48,569 nucleotides of DNA from an uncultured Collinsella sp. Lineage in GTDB: Bacteria > Actinomycetota > Coriobacteriia > Coriobacteriales > Coriobacteriaceae. How positions within the stretch are numbered: position 1 is the stretch's first letter; every line of letters begins with the position of its first letter. The notes beneath the pieces are model-generated. The model was not told the DNA's origin and searched no databases. It saw only the letters and a program-made list of their open reading frames with translations. The translations under genes and the position numbers were made by a program. This document shows, piece after piece, positions 8,293 to 16,042 of the stretch. Location of the stretch: positions 1-48,569 of the forward strand of contig CAMQHT010000012.1 in assembly GCA_947001705.1 (NCBI GenBank), given 5' to 3'.

Positions 8293-8298
8293 TATACT
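8293..8298 (+). promoter_or_regulatory. -10 box placing transcription start at the gluQ ATG
   Basis: TATACT sits 7 bases before the ATG at 8306, so the transcription start would fall at or next to the start codon. There is no ribosome binding site, which fits a leaderless mRNA. No good -35 box is visible. Confidence 0.45.
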
Positions 8299-8305
8299 CG
8301 TCCGC

Positions 8306-9310
8306 ATGGACATCAACGCACGCAACATAGCAACAACCGCCGCCGACGCGCCAACGACGCCGGCCGCTCCCGCGCCCGTCGTGGGGCGCTTCGCCCCGTC
8401 GCCCTCGGGCCGTATGCACCTGGGCAACGTGTTCAGCTGCCTGTGCGCATGGCTTTCGGCCCGCAGCCAGGGCGGCAGCATCGTGTTACGCATTGAGGAC
8501 CTGGACGATCGCTGCAAGCGCCCGGAACTTGCCGCCCAATTGATTGACGACCTGGCCTGGCTGGGGCTGGAGTGGGACGAAGGCCCCTACTACCAGCACG
8601 ACCGCCTAGACCTGTACGAGAGCGCCTTGCGCCGGCTGAAAGACGCCGGCCTCACCTATCCCTGCTTTTGCACACGCGCCGAGCTCCACGCCGCGAGTGC
8701 ACCGCACGCGAGCGACGGCACGCCCATCTACCGTGGCGCCTGCCGAAGTCTTTCGGCCGAGGAGGTGGCCCGCCGCAGCGCCCTGCGCGCCCCGGCCACA
8801 CGTCTGCGCGTGCCCACCGTCGACGACCTCGCAGACGACGTGATCGAATTTGTGGATCGCACGTACGGCGCCCAATGCGAAGCACTCGCCACCGAGTGCG
8901 GCGACTTTTTGGTGCGCCGCAGCGACGGCGTGTTTGCCTATCAGCTAGCCGTGGTGGTCGACGACGCTGCCATGGGCGTCACCGAGGTCGTGCGCGGATG
9001 CGACCTGCTGGGGTCCACGCCGCGCCAGATCTATCTGCAGCACCTGTTGGGACTGCCCACGCCGCACTACGCACATATTCCGCTGCTCATGGCACCGGAC
9101 GGCCGCCGCCTTTCCAAACGAGACCGCGATCTGGACCTGGGCGAACTCCGCGCCCGCTTTGGCACGCCCGAAGCGCTGCTGGGCTGGCTCGCCGGGCAAA
9201 CGGGCATCGCGCCGGACACCACGCCGCGCTCTGCCGAGCGGCTGGTCGAGCACTTTAGCTGGGATGTTATCCGCAAGCACAGGGAGAACATCACCGTAAC
9301 GGCTGAGTAA
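8306..9310 (+). CDS. gluQ: Glutamyl-Q tRNA(Asp) synthetase
   Basis: GluQ activates glutamate and attaches it to the queuosine in the anticodon of tRNA-Asp. At 334 residues it has the catalytic half of a glutamyl-tRNA synthetase but no anticodon-binding domain. The HIGH-like signature reads FAPSPSGRMHLGN (about residues 29-41) and the KMSKS-like loop reads RRLSKRD. A zinc site of the family type is visible as CFC followed by YRGAC. The open frame extends upstream, but the ATG at 8306 precedes the conserved fold by about 25 residues and follows a TATACT box. It converges on the phosphoesterase operon, leaving only 15 bases between stop codons. Confidence 0.93.
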   Translation: MDINARNIATTAADAPTTPAAPAPVVGRFAPSPSGRMHLGNVFSCLCAWLSARSQGGSIVLRIEDLDDRCKRPELAAQLIDDLAWLGLEWDEGPYYQHDRLDLYESALRRLKDAGLTYPCFCTRAELHAASAPHASDGTPIYRGACRSLSAEEVARRSALRAPATRLRVPTVDDLADDVIEFVDRTYGAQCEALATECGDFLVRRSDGVFAYQLAVVVDDAAMGVTEVVRGCDLLGSTPRQIYLQHLLGLPTPHYAHIPLLMAPDGRRLSKRDRDLDLGELRARFGTPEALLGWLAGQTGIAPDTTPRSAERLVEHFSWDVIRKHRENITVTAE

Positions 9311-9325
9311 TCAGGCACCCCACCC

Positions 9326-10051
9326 CTACGCAACATCCCAGGGCTGGAGTTCGTCGCCCAAGCGAACGATGCAGTCGTAGAGCACGGTATGACGCTCGGC
9401 CGGGTTGGCATCTCGATGAAAATGCCCGTAGTACCAGCGCCTGTAGTCCAAGCGGTCTTCCAGCTCATCGAAAAATGCCGTAAGCCGATCAACGGCAGGG
9501 CAATTCCAGCCGGGCCCCGGATAGAGCGTGGGCGAAAGCATGCGCGTGGAGCAGGTGTGGGTGATCACGTAGTCGACCTTCCAGCCCACGCCGTCGAGCT
9601 TTGTCCGTGCCTCCTCAAAGTTGCGCTCGTCCGGCAGCTCCTGCGGCCACCAGCTGGAATACGGAATGCGGTATTCCTTGTCCACGCTCGTGGCGCCGCC
9701 CATGGTAAAGACCGTTGAGCCGTCGAGCTCAAAAACCTCGCCGCGCGTCAGGCGCCGTATGGGGGAGGTATCCGACAGACGCTGCGTCAGCCCACCGTGC
9801 CACAGCTCCATGGGACGCTCCGCCCAGTGATCGAAACGCTCGTGGTTGCCGTCGACGAACAGCACGGTATAGGGGCGCGACTCCAGCCAAGCGATGTCGG
9901 CACATTCCTCGGCAGAGAAATCCCAGGGAAAGCCAAAGTCGCCCGCGATAATCAGATAGTCGTCGCTCGTCAGGCTATCCCCAAGGTCCCAATCGCGCAG
10001 CTTTTGCATGTCGAGGCCGCCATGAATATCGCCCGTCACATAGACTGTCAT
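9326..10051 (-). CDS. Metallophosphoesterase (calcineurin-like), paralogue 1
   Basis: A 241-residue binuclear-metal phosphoesterase. The family metal ligands read in order: GDIHG (near residue 7), GDFG (near 38), GNHE (near 68), a His in VITHTCS and GHFHRD near the C terminus. It starts inside the stop region of the upstream phosphoesterase gene (4-base ATGA overlap), so the two are translationally coupled. It is clearly similar to the product of 10735-11451 (both have VGWKVDYV.TH and the MGGA segment), pointing to an old duplication. The substrate, whether nucleotide, phosphodiester or protein phosphate, is unknown. Confidence 0.9.
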   Translation of the reverse strand: MTVYVTGDIHGGLDMQKLRDWDLGDSLTSDDYLIIAGDFGFPWDFSAEECADIAWLESRPYTVLFVDGNHERFDHWAERPMELWHGGLTQRLSDTSPIRRLTRGEVFELDGSTVFTMGGATSVDKEYRIPYSSWWPQELPDERNFEEARTKLDGVGWKVDYVITHTCSTRMLSPTLYPGPGWNCPAVDRLTAFFDELEDRLDYRRWYYGHFHRDANPAERHTVLYDCIVRLGDELQPWDVA

Positions 10052-10686
10052 CGGATCACCACTTCCCTCTTATAGGCTTCGAGATCGTGCTCGATCTGCT
10101 CGTCGCCCGTGGCGTTGACCCACCACGGCCATTTAACGCAACACGCCGGCTCGTCGACCTGCGCAAACCACGACTTGAGCTCCTCCAGGCTCACCGGGGC
10201 GTAGCCGTTGGCGTCCACGCCCACGTCATAGCGCAGCAGCCCCTGCCTAAGGTTGAACGTGTTGTACGCGCCGCCGCAGCTGTGGATATGTCCGTGAAGA
10301 TGCCAGCCGCCGTGCGACATGCCTTGCCAGTCGACCATGGGATAGTGGCTCAGCACGATTTTTTGGCGGTCGATCTTGAGCACACAAATGGGCGGCTCGA
10401 CGATAAAAGCATCCGCCACCGCAGGCTGCGTCCAGTCTTTGTCGTGGTTGCCAGGCAGCAGATGGACGTGCTTGCATGCAATGCTCTTACGCAGCTCGTA
10501 GGCGTCTTGCACCGTCATCTTAAAGCTGAAGTCGCCCAGAATATAAAGCTCGTCGTCCAAAGCGACCTTGCTATTAATGTTGGCGACCATGGCGTCGTTC
10601 ATCTGCGCACCAGTCGACCAAGGCCTGTCGGCGAGCCGCAGCATGTTCTCGTGTCCAAAGTGGGTATCGCTGGTAAACCAGATCAT
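10048..10686 (-). CDS. Metallophosphoesterase (calcineurin-like), paralogue 2
   Basis: A 212-residue phosphoesterase with DTHFGH at residues 7-12, GDFS, GNHD, LSHYP and GHIHS as metal ligands. It is of a different subtype from its two neighbours: smaller, and with the DTHFGHENM opening typical of the short bacterial phosphoesterases. It is the middle gene of a three-gene operon, 48 bases after the first and overlapping the third by four. Substrate unknown. Confidence 0.9.
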   Translation of the reverse strand: MIWFTSDTHFGHENMLRLADRPWSTGAQMNDAMVANINSKVALDDELYILGDFSFKMTVQDAYELRKSIACKHVHLLPGNHDKDWTQPAVADAFIVEPPICVLKIDRQKIVLSHYPMVDWQGMSHGGWHLHGHIHSCGGAYNTFNLRQGLLRYDVGVDANGYAPVSLEELKSWFAQVDEPACCVKWPWWVNATGDEQIEHDLEAYKREVVIR

Positions 10687-10734
10687 GGGAACCTCCTAAC
10701 GCTGTTGCCCAGAATTTCCACTCGCCGCCCCACC

Positions 10735-11451
10735 CTACTCATCGGTGCATCGCGCCTCAATCGGCACGATATCTTGGTAGATCAGGCGATGCTTGTCGTC
10801 GCGCCATTCATCGTCATGGTAATGGCCAAAGAACCAGGTGCGGTAGTCGAGTCGCCCGTCGAGCTCGCCCAAAAAGGCCTGCAGCGAATCGTCGTAGAAC
10901 TCGCGATTGCACTCCATGCACAGCTCGTCTGCCAAATCGACCGGCGCCTCGTGAGTCACAACATAGTCGACCTTCCAGCCCACACGATCGAGCGAGGCGC
11001 GACAGTATTCCATCTCGCTCTCACTCGGCATTTCCTCGGGCCACCACGTCTTTCCCTCCCGGCGCCACTGTTTGTCATGGCTCGCGGCGCCACCCATGGC
11101 GAGCACCGTGTTCCCCGCGATGTCGAACACCTCTCCGCGCATCAGGTGCAGCACATGCGGGCGAGCCTCGTGAACGAGGCCCCCGTTCCACTCTCGGATC
11201 GGCAGCCCCGCCAGCAGATGATAGTTCTCGTGATTGCCGTCGACAAAACACGTAGTCCAGGGCTTGGACTCAAACCAGTCGAGCCAGTATTTGTCGGTGT
11301 TCGAGCCACTCCATATAAAGCCAAAGTCGCCGGCAACGATCACCACGTCATCGCGCGTCAGCGTACGGCCCAATGGCCAAACGCGCGACGAGAAGCGGCT
11401 CGCCCCGCACTCGGCAACACCGTGAACGTCTCCGGTAACGAAAATGGACAT
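10735..11451 (-). CDS. Metallophosphoesterase (calcineurin-like), paralogue 3
   Basis: A 238-residue phosphoesterase, the first gene of the operon. Metal ligands read GDVHG, GDFG, GNHE, VTHEAP and GHYHDD. It is a paralogue of 9326-10051 with matching spacing of all motifs. An acidic C-terminal tail follows the last motif. The ATG at 11451 has GGAGGTG upstream (rc of cacctcc, 11459-11465). The function of three co-transcribed phosphoesterases is unclear; one possibility is sequential action on a modified nucleotide or RNA end. Confidence 0.9.
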   Translation of the reverse strand: MSIFVTGDVHGVAECGASRFSSRVWPLGRTLTRDDVVIVAGDFGFIWSGSNTDKYWLDWFESKPWTTCFVDGNHENYHLLAGLPIREWNGGLVHEARPHVLHLMRGEVFDIAGNTVLAMGGAASHDKQWRREGKTWWPEEMPSESEMEYCRASLDRVGWKVDYVVTHEAPVDLADELCMECNREFYDDSLQAFLGELDGRLDYRTWFFGHYHDDEWRDDKHRLIYQDIVPIEARCTDE

Positions 11452-11580
11452 TAAGCGGCACCTCCGTGCTGTGCGACTCTAGACAAATCGATGGCAGAAA
11501 TTGCGGATCAGCCCCGGCATCCGCACCCCTTAGGGCTTACCCCTCGTTCTTCCATCCAAACGGATCAAACACCCAAAAAA

Positions 11581-11946
11581 CTAGATCGAGCACACTGTTG
11601 GCGGGCAGCATGTTGGGCAGGGCATCTTGCCTCGCTTGAGTGCGGCCGCTAATGGTACGCTGGTTTTAATGGCGTTTTGAGGAAGGCTTTTGCACCCCGT
11701 AGAACGGTGGTAAATCTTGCCGTTCTTGGTAACGATTACCTTGATTTTTGAGACATCCACACTGCGGGGCTCGATGGGCGCGGCCACCTTTTGACGAGCC
11801 GGTGCCGTTTTCCAAGGCTTGCCTCCTGAAAAACCAGAATCGCAGAACCGATTAATATAGCCGTCAAAACACCCATCGAACAGCAATCCCGTTGCCAGGC
11901 CCGCTATGAATCCGCAGACGATCGCGGCCTCTCCTCTAATTTGCAT
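11581..11946 (-). CDS. Small membrane protein with Cys-rich tail
   Basis: A 121-residue protein whose ATG at 11946 is preceded by AAGGAGG. It has one N-terminal hydrophobic segment (AAIVCGFIAGLATGLLFDG), a Lys/Pro-rich linker, then a compact C-terminal part KIYHRSTGCKSL...PCPTC. That pattern (YHR..GC, then a basic stretch, then PC..C) resembles the small zinc-binding modules seen at the ends of bacterial secreted and nuclease-like proteins, but I do not assign a family. It overlaps in another frame the tail of the AbiEii remnant and may have acquired its place when that toxin was lost. Confidence 0.65.
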   Translation of the reverse strand: MQIRGEAAIVCGFIAGLATGLLFDGCFDGYINRFCDSGFSGGKPWKTAPARQKVAAPIEPRSVDVSKIKVIVTKNGKIYHRSTGCKSLPQNAIKTSVPLAAALKRGKMPCPTCCPPTVCSI

Positions 11947-12152
11947 ATATCCCTCCTTAATCGCTCTTGAAGAAAAGGGCGGCGCGCGCCGCATGGAGCC
12001 TCATCACCCCCTACGGTACGCGCCGAAAAAACGCGACATAGGAAGCGATGAAAGTAGAAACCGACGATTGCCCGATTAGTATCCATTGGTGATTCTCTTG
12101 CGGCATTCCTAACAGCCATCTCCAATGCGGCAGGCGTTTTGTACTTCACCAT
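11904..12152 (-). pseudogene. Truncated AbiEii-type toxin remnant
   Basis: The first ~43 residues (MVKYKTPAALEMAVRNAARE, then DTNRAIVGFYFHRFLCRVF) match the beginning of AbiEii-family nucleotidyltransferase toxins, in which a Y.TP.ALE.AV opening and an (F/Y)..(D/H)R.LCRVF segment precede the nucleotidyltransferase core. After RVF the similarity stops: the expected LKGG core with its GS and D.D motifs is absent and the frame runs into unrelated sequence overlapping the next gene. The full toxin would be about 280-300 residues, so this one is dead. It starts 15 bases after the AbiEi antitoxin stop, the normal AbiE order. Confidence 0.65.
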
Positions 12153-12167
12153 GTCCTCCGTTTCGCA

Positions 12168-12791
12168 TTACCCGTTCAGTACCATCAGCAAAGGCGCCAT
12201 CAGCTCGCGTCGTTTGGCGGTTTTAGAGTTCTCCTCTACAAGATCCTTCAGCCGTTGTATATCGAGTCCACGTCCAAGCGCGTCGTGATAGGCATCGATA
12301 ATTAATGAGGGATCCTCGCAATCGAGGCAAAGATCGACAAGCGTGCGCTCGGGTTTAGTTACCGGCAGGCCGTCGAGCCAAACGATGTCCCGCTCAGCAA
12401 TCTCGCGCTTTACAAAAGAAAGGGATTCGTTTCTTGTATTGATACGCATGGGCGCGGTCATCCTGTAGGGGGACAGATAGAAATCGCCCATTTGCTGCAG
12501 GTTCGCCGCTGTCGTACCGCTCACGGCGATGCCATCCCACTGACGTTTTCTCTCCCACGCGCAAAGGGAGGGATTGGTGAGCTTCCAAAAGGCGTTGAGT
12601 TCGTCGGTGTCTCGGCGCTGCGTTCCAGACATCCGGTAGGCGCCGTGGCATATCCGTTCAAGACGCCCTGCGCGGCATGAGTGCGCCAGCGCATCTCGAG
12701 AGATGTCCATGCGAGCCGCCTGGGCTGTGGTGAACACGCCCTCGCTCTCGGAAAGCTCGCTTATCGCCGCTATGTTGCTAAAGTACTTCAT
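12168..12791 (-). CDS. AbiEi-type antitoxin (type IV toxin-antitoxin)
   Basis: A 207-residue AbiEi-family protein. The N terminus (about residues 1-60) is the winged-helix segment with GVFTTAQAARM.ISRDALAH..RAGRLERICHGAYR, which binds and represses its own promoter in characterised members. The rest is the antitoxin domain with the SGTTAA and GLPVTKPERTLVDL motifs. The ATG at 12791 is chosen because the conserved fold starts there and a promoter with no leader ends there; upstream ATGs would add residues with no family match. The partner toxin gene is truncated, so this is an orphan antitoxin. Confidence 0.85.
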   Translation of the reverse strand: MKYFSNIAAISELSESEGVFTTAQAARMDISRDALAHSCRAGRLERICHGAYRMSGTQRRDTDELNAFWKLTNPSLCAWERKRQWDGIAVSGTTAANLQQMGDFYLSPYRMTAPMRINTRNESLSFVKREIAERDIVWLDGLPVTKPERTLVDLCLDCEDPSLIIDAYHDALGRGLDIQRLKDLVEENSKTAKRRELMAPLLMVLNG

Positions 12792-12797
12792 GCTGCA

Positions 12798-12825
12798 ATT
12801 GTAGGATATTTTCATACTTTTGCAA
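12798..12825 (-). promoter_or_regulatory. Promoter of the AbiEi gene, leaderless layout
   Basis: On the minus strand TTGCAA (12820-12825) and TACAAT (12798-12803) are separated by 16 bases, close to the sigma-70 consensus. The ATG begins 6 bases after the -10 box, so the transcript would start at the start codon. TTGCA/TGCAA half-sites flank the promoter and could be the AbiEi operator. Confidence 0.6.
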
Positions 12826-12910
12826 CGTGATTTTTGATCCATTAGATCCGTTTGCCTTGTTTACCCCATTTCTGACGCCGTTTTGCACCGGCACCCCATC
12901 CCCCGCTATT

Positions 12911-13090
12911 GAGGTCTAATACTTTTCCGCGAAGTGAACGGCTGTTTTTGGACCCCTGAAACATCCGCATTTTTCGGCGGCAAAATCGTGGGATTTCAGC
13001 ATTGAAACCGCAGGAAGCGGCACCTCTAAAGTGTCGATGCTTCGGGGGTCCGTTTTCACTCATTCACTTCTCGGAAAAGTATTAGACCTC
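12911..13090. mobile_element. 180-bp MITE-like element with 28-bp terminal inverted repeats
   Basis: Left end 12911-12938 (starts GAGGTCTAATACTTTTCCG) and right end 13063-13090 are inverted copies over 28 bases with one mismatch. A second inverted pair lies inside (GGACCCC at 12950-12956, GGGGTCC at 13045-13051), so the whole element can fold on itself. It encodes no transposase. An open frame of 73 codons on the minus strand runs through it but shows no family features. It lies between the AbiEi promoter and the DUF4342 promoter. Confidence 0.8.
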
Positions 13091-13200
13091 GCTATCAGCT
13101 ATCCCAAAGATCAGACCGCCCCTCCTTCACGCCACGCAAAACCTGCCTTTTCTGCCCCTGCCCGCCTCCGCACCACCCAAAAACTCATCCAACATTAATC

Positions 13201-13228
13201 TTGGCTCAAGAATCGCTTAATCTATAAC
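13201..13228 (+). promoter_or_regulatory. Candidate promoter of the DUF4342 / two-component operon
   Basis: TTGGCT (13201-13206), 16-base spacer, TATAAC (13223-13228). It would give a leader of about 105 bases before the ATG at 13342. Confidence 0.45.
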
Positions 13229-13341
13229 CTGCACTATAGAGTTCGACCAAGGGCGGGGCGGCGCAACGCAGACCGCCGAACGCAACGCTCGCGCCCGAGC
13301 AAATTGCCCGGCGTCGCGCCCATCGAACGAAAGGACAGGCC

Positions 13342-13884
13342 ATGGACGACCTCGAAAAAGTTGAAACCATCCGCACCAAGTGCAGCGTGAGCTACACCGA
13401 TGCCAAGGCGGCGCTCGACGCTGCCGACGGCAACGTTTTGGATGCCATCATTTGGCTCGAGTCGCAGGGCAAGACCCAGACCACGTCGGCGCACGCCGCG
13501 ACCGAGTCCGCACCGGTCGATGAGCCCTCGGCCGAGATGGTCGCCGCGCAGGCCGCCTACGAAAAGTCGAGCGAAAAGACCGACTTCTCCAAGAAGATGG
13601 ACGGCGTGTGGGAGTACCTCAAAAAGCTCTTCCGCCTGAGCCTGGACACCAAGTTTATCGCCAGGCGCCGCGATGCGATCATCCTCAACATCCCCATCCT
13701 GATTCCCATCGTCGCGCTGTTTGCCTGGGGCGCTACGATTTGGCTGATGCTGATTGGCCTGTTCTTTGGCATGCGCTACCGCATCGACAGCGACGGCGAC
13801 GTGCCCGGCAGCATCAACAACCTTATGGATAGCGCTGCTAACGCCGCGGATGACATCAAGCAAAATCTGAACGACGACAAGTAG
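13342..13884 (+). CDS. UBA-like / DUF4342 membrane protein
   Basis: A 180-residue protein. Residues about 3-42 form a UBA/EF-Ts-N-like three-helix module (VETIRTKCSVSYTDAKAALD...NVLDAIIWLE). A charged linker follows, then a DUF4342-type segment with a basic stretch and a hydrophobic segment (about residues 113-145, IILNIPILIPIVALFAWGAT) likely in the membrane. The start has AAAGGA upstream. The gene is 18 bases from a response regulator and in the same direction, so it probably forms one operon with the two-component pair and may be its sensor partner or target. The biochemical role of DUF4342 proteins is unknown. Confidence 0.8.
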   Translation: MDDLEKVETIRTKCSVSYTDAKAALDAADGNVLDAIIWLESQGKTQTTSAHAATESAPVDEPSAEMVAAQAAYEKSSEKTDFSKKMDGVWEYLKKLFRLSLDTKFIARRRDAIILNIPILIPIVALFAWGATIWLMLIGLFFGMRYRIDSDGDVPGSINNLMDSAANAADDIKQNLNDDK

Positions 13885-13902
13885 TCGCAGACGGGGGCAC
13901 GC

Positions 13903-14688
13903 ATGGCACGGATTCTGATCGTAGAGGACGAGGAGAAAATCGCCCGCTTTGTGACGCTCGAGCTGGAGCACGAAGGCTACCAGGTGGAGCACGCCGCCGA
14001 CGGTCGCACCGCCGTGAACCTGGCGCTGGAGCGCGACTACGATCTGATTCTGCTCGATGTGCTGTTGCCGCAGCTCAACGGTATGGAGGTCCTGCGGCGT
14101 GTCCGCAAGCACAAGGATGTGCCGGTGATTATGGTCACCGCGCGCGATGCCGTGATGGACAAGGTGGCCGGGCTCGATGCCGGCGCCGACGATTACCTGA
14201 CCAAGCCATTTGCGATTGAGGAGCTGTTCGCACGGATCCGCGTGGCGCTGAAGCGCTCGGAGGCCGTGCGGGCGGCTTCGGGCATTGGAGGCGCCGGTAC
14301 TGGGGCGGGCGCGGCAGGCGGCGCGGGCGCCGGTATCGCCACAATGCCCCCGGCAACCGACACGGCCCAGACCGCTGCCACGCCCTCCCACGCCGCGCTT
14401 ACCGTTGACTCGGTTGCGCTCGACCCCAACCGCCGCGAAGTCACGGTCGGCGGCTCGCCCATCGCGCTCACGGCCCGCGAGTTCGATGTCCTCGCCCTGC
14501 TTATGGCGCATGCCGAGACCGTACTCACGCGCGAGCGCATCGCGCACGAGGCGCTGGGCTACGACTACGTAGGCGACACCAACAACGTCGACGTGCACAT
14601 TGCGCACCTGCGCGCCAAGATCGAGGACGCCGGCGGCGCCCGCATCATCCAGACCGTGCGCGGGGTGGGCTATGTCTGCCGTGCGTAA
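13903..14688 (+). CDS. OmpR/PhoB-family response regulator
   Basis: A 261-residue response regulator. The receiver domain has E9-D10, phosphoacceptor Asp about 52 in LLDVLLP, a TARD switch region and K in LTKPFA. An unusually long Gly/Ala-rich linker (about residues 125-165, GAGTGAGAAGGAGAG...) leads to a winged-helix domain ending TVRGVGYVCRA. The gene is followed by its kinase with a 17-base overlap. The linker makes it some 30 residues longer than typical OmpR regulators; it shows no insertion of another domain. Confidence 0.93.
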   Translation: MARILIVEDEEKIARFVTLELEHEGYQVEHAADGRTAVNLALERDYDLILLDVLLPQLNGMEVLRRVRKHKDVPVIMVTARDAVMDKVAGLDAGADDYLTKPFAIEELFARIRVALKRSEAVRAASGIGGAGTGAGAAGGAGAGIATMPPATDTAQTAATPSHAALTVDSVALDPNRREVTVGGSPIALTAREFDVLALLMAHAETVLTRERIAHEALGYDYVGDTNNVDVHIAHLRAKIEDAGGARIIQTVRGVGYVCRA

Positions 14689-15967
14689 CGCCGAGGTCAA
14701 GCGCGTCACCTCCATCGCCCGCGCCATCAACTGGAGCTATATGTGGCGCCGCTTGATGAGCCACATCTGGCTCGATCTGTTACTGTTGGTTATTGCGGCG
14801 GCGATCCTCGTCTATGGATACAACCAGACGCTGCCCAACGGCGCGTTTACCGCAGGATGGATCCCCAGTGCCACCGTTCGCGGCATGTCGCTGACGCCCG
14901 CGCGCGGCTGGGACCTGATAACGCTCACCTATACCGTCGAGCTTGCGCGTACCACCAAGACTTTCCCCCTCGCGCAGGACCTCGTCACGCTATGGCCTCT
15001 CTACCTTGTCGTTGTGGGTTGGCAGGTCATCAGCGTGCTCAACATGCTCGGCGGCGCCCGCCGCGTGCGCCGCACCATGGCGCCGCTCAACGATCTGGCC
15101 CTGCGCGTGGACGAACTCGGCCGCATGCAGCTCTCCGGCGGCAAGATGGAAACGCTGGAGCAGGCCATCGAACGCGCAAGCGTCGACTCGCCGAGCGTCA
15201 CCACCGGCGACGCCGACCTGGCAAGCATCGAGGTCGCGCTCAACCGCCTGCTGCGCCAGATGCAAGAGGCAAAGCTGCAGCAGATGCGCTTTGTCAACGA
15301 TGCAAGCCACGAGCTACGAACGCCCATCGCGGTGATTCAGGGTTACGTAAACATGCTCGACCGCTGGGGCAAAGATGACCCGGACGTGCTGGCGGAATCC
15401 ATCGCGTCCCTCAAGGCCGAAAGCGAGCATATGCAGGAGCTCGTGGAGCAGCTGCTGTTTTTGGCGCGCGGCGATGCCGGCCGCACCGTGCTGCGGCGCG
15501 CAAATACCAACCTGGCCGCTCTGGTCGGCGAGGTATGCGAGGAATCGCAGATGATCGATATCGAGCACACGTATCGACTGGCGTACGACGCTGCGCTTGC
15601 CAGCGACCCGCGCTGCGACGCATCTGTCGACGTGGCGCTCGTGAAGCAGGCTCTGCGCGTGATCGTGCAAAACGCCGCCAAGTACTCGGACGCGGGAACG
15701 ACCGTCACGTTTGGTATAACGCCCGATGCGGGCATGGGCACGATCGACATAAGTGTTGAGGACGAGGGCATCGGCATGAATCAGGAATCCGCAGCTCACG
15801 CGTTTGAACGGTTCTATCGCGCCGACAACGCACGCGATGCCGGCGCGCAGGGCTCGGGCCTGGGGCTCGCCATTGCCAAGTGGATTGTCGATAGCCATGG
15901 CGGCGTCATCGGTGTGACCTCGGTCGAGGGCGTCGGCAGTCGCTTTACGATTCGCCTGCCGCGGTAG
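14672..15967 (+). CDS. Sensor histidine kinase, EnvZ/HpkA-like
   Basis: A 431-residue kinase. Two membrane segments (about residues 32-49 and 104-122) enclose a 55-residue extracytoplasmic loop. Next come a HAMP-like helical region and a DHp domain with ASHELRTPIAV (phosphoacceptor His about 213), then N-box QNAAKYSD, G1 DEGIGM, F-box FERFYRAD and G2 GSGLGLA. The ATG at 14672 overlaps the end of the regulator gene and follows GGGGTGGG, which argues for coupled translation. Ligand unknown. The operon ends with the terminator at 15988-16020. Confidence 0.92.
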   Translation: MSAVRNAEVKRVTSIARAINWSYMWRRLMSHIWLDLLLLVIAAAILVYGYNQTLPNGAFTAGWIPSATVRGMSLTPARGWDLITLTYTVELARTTKTFPLAQDLVTLWPLYLVVVGWQVISVLNMLGGARRVRRTMAPLNDLALRVDELGRMQLSGGKMETLEQAIERASVDSPSVTTGDADLASIEVALNRLLRQMQEAKLQQMRFVNDASHELRTPIAVIQGYVNMLDRWGKDDPDVLAESIASLKAESEHMQELVEQLLFLARGDAGRTVLRRANTNLAALVGEVCEESQMIDIEHTYRLAYDAALASDPRCDASVDVALVKQALRVIVQNAAKYSDAGTTVTFGITPDAGMGTIDISVEDEGIGMNQESAAHAFERFYRADNARDAGAQGSGLGLAIAKWIVDSHGGVIGVTSVEGVGSRFTIRLPR

Positions 15968-15987
15968 GAAGCCCCTCGGCATAAATA

Positions 15988-16020
15988 AAGGGATAAGGCC
16001 ATGCGGCCCTATCCCTTTTT
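15988..16020. terminator. Bidirectional intrinsic terminator
   Basis: AAGGGATA and TATCCCTT arms with an inner GGCC/GGCC pair. The plus strand continues with TTTTT, ending the histidine kinase operon. The minus strand continues with TTTATTT, ending the EIIB-VOC operon. Confidence 0.85.
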
Positions 16021-16042
16021 GCTAGCTATAGCAGCCTGTGCG

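Noticed and set aside
10087..11454. Plus-strand open frame of 455 codons opposite the phosphoesterases
   Set aside because: Antisense shadow; the minus-strand genes have all catalytic motifs.
12842..13063. 73-codon frame inside the MITE-like element
   Set aside because: It follows the inverted repeat rather than a protein pattern and has no binding site.
14600..14671. Longer start of the second histidine kinase
   Set aside because: The extra codons overlap the response regulator in another frame and have no conserved features.
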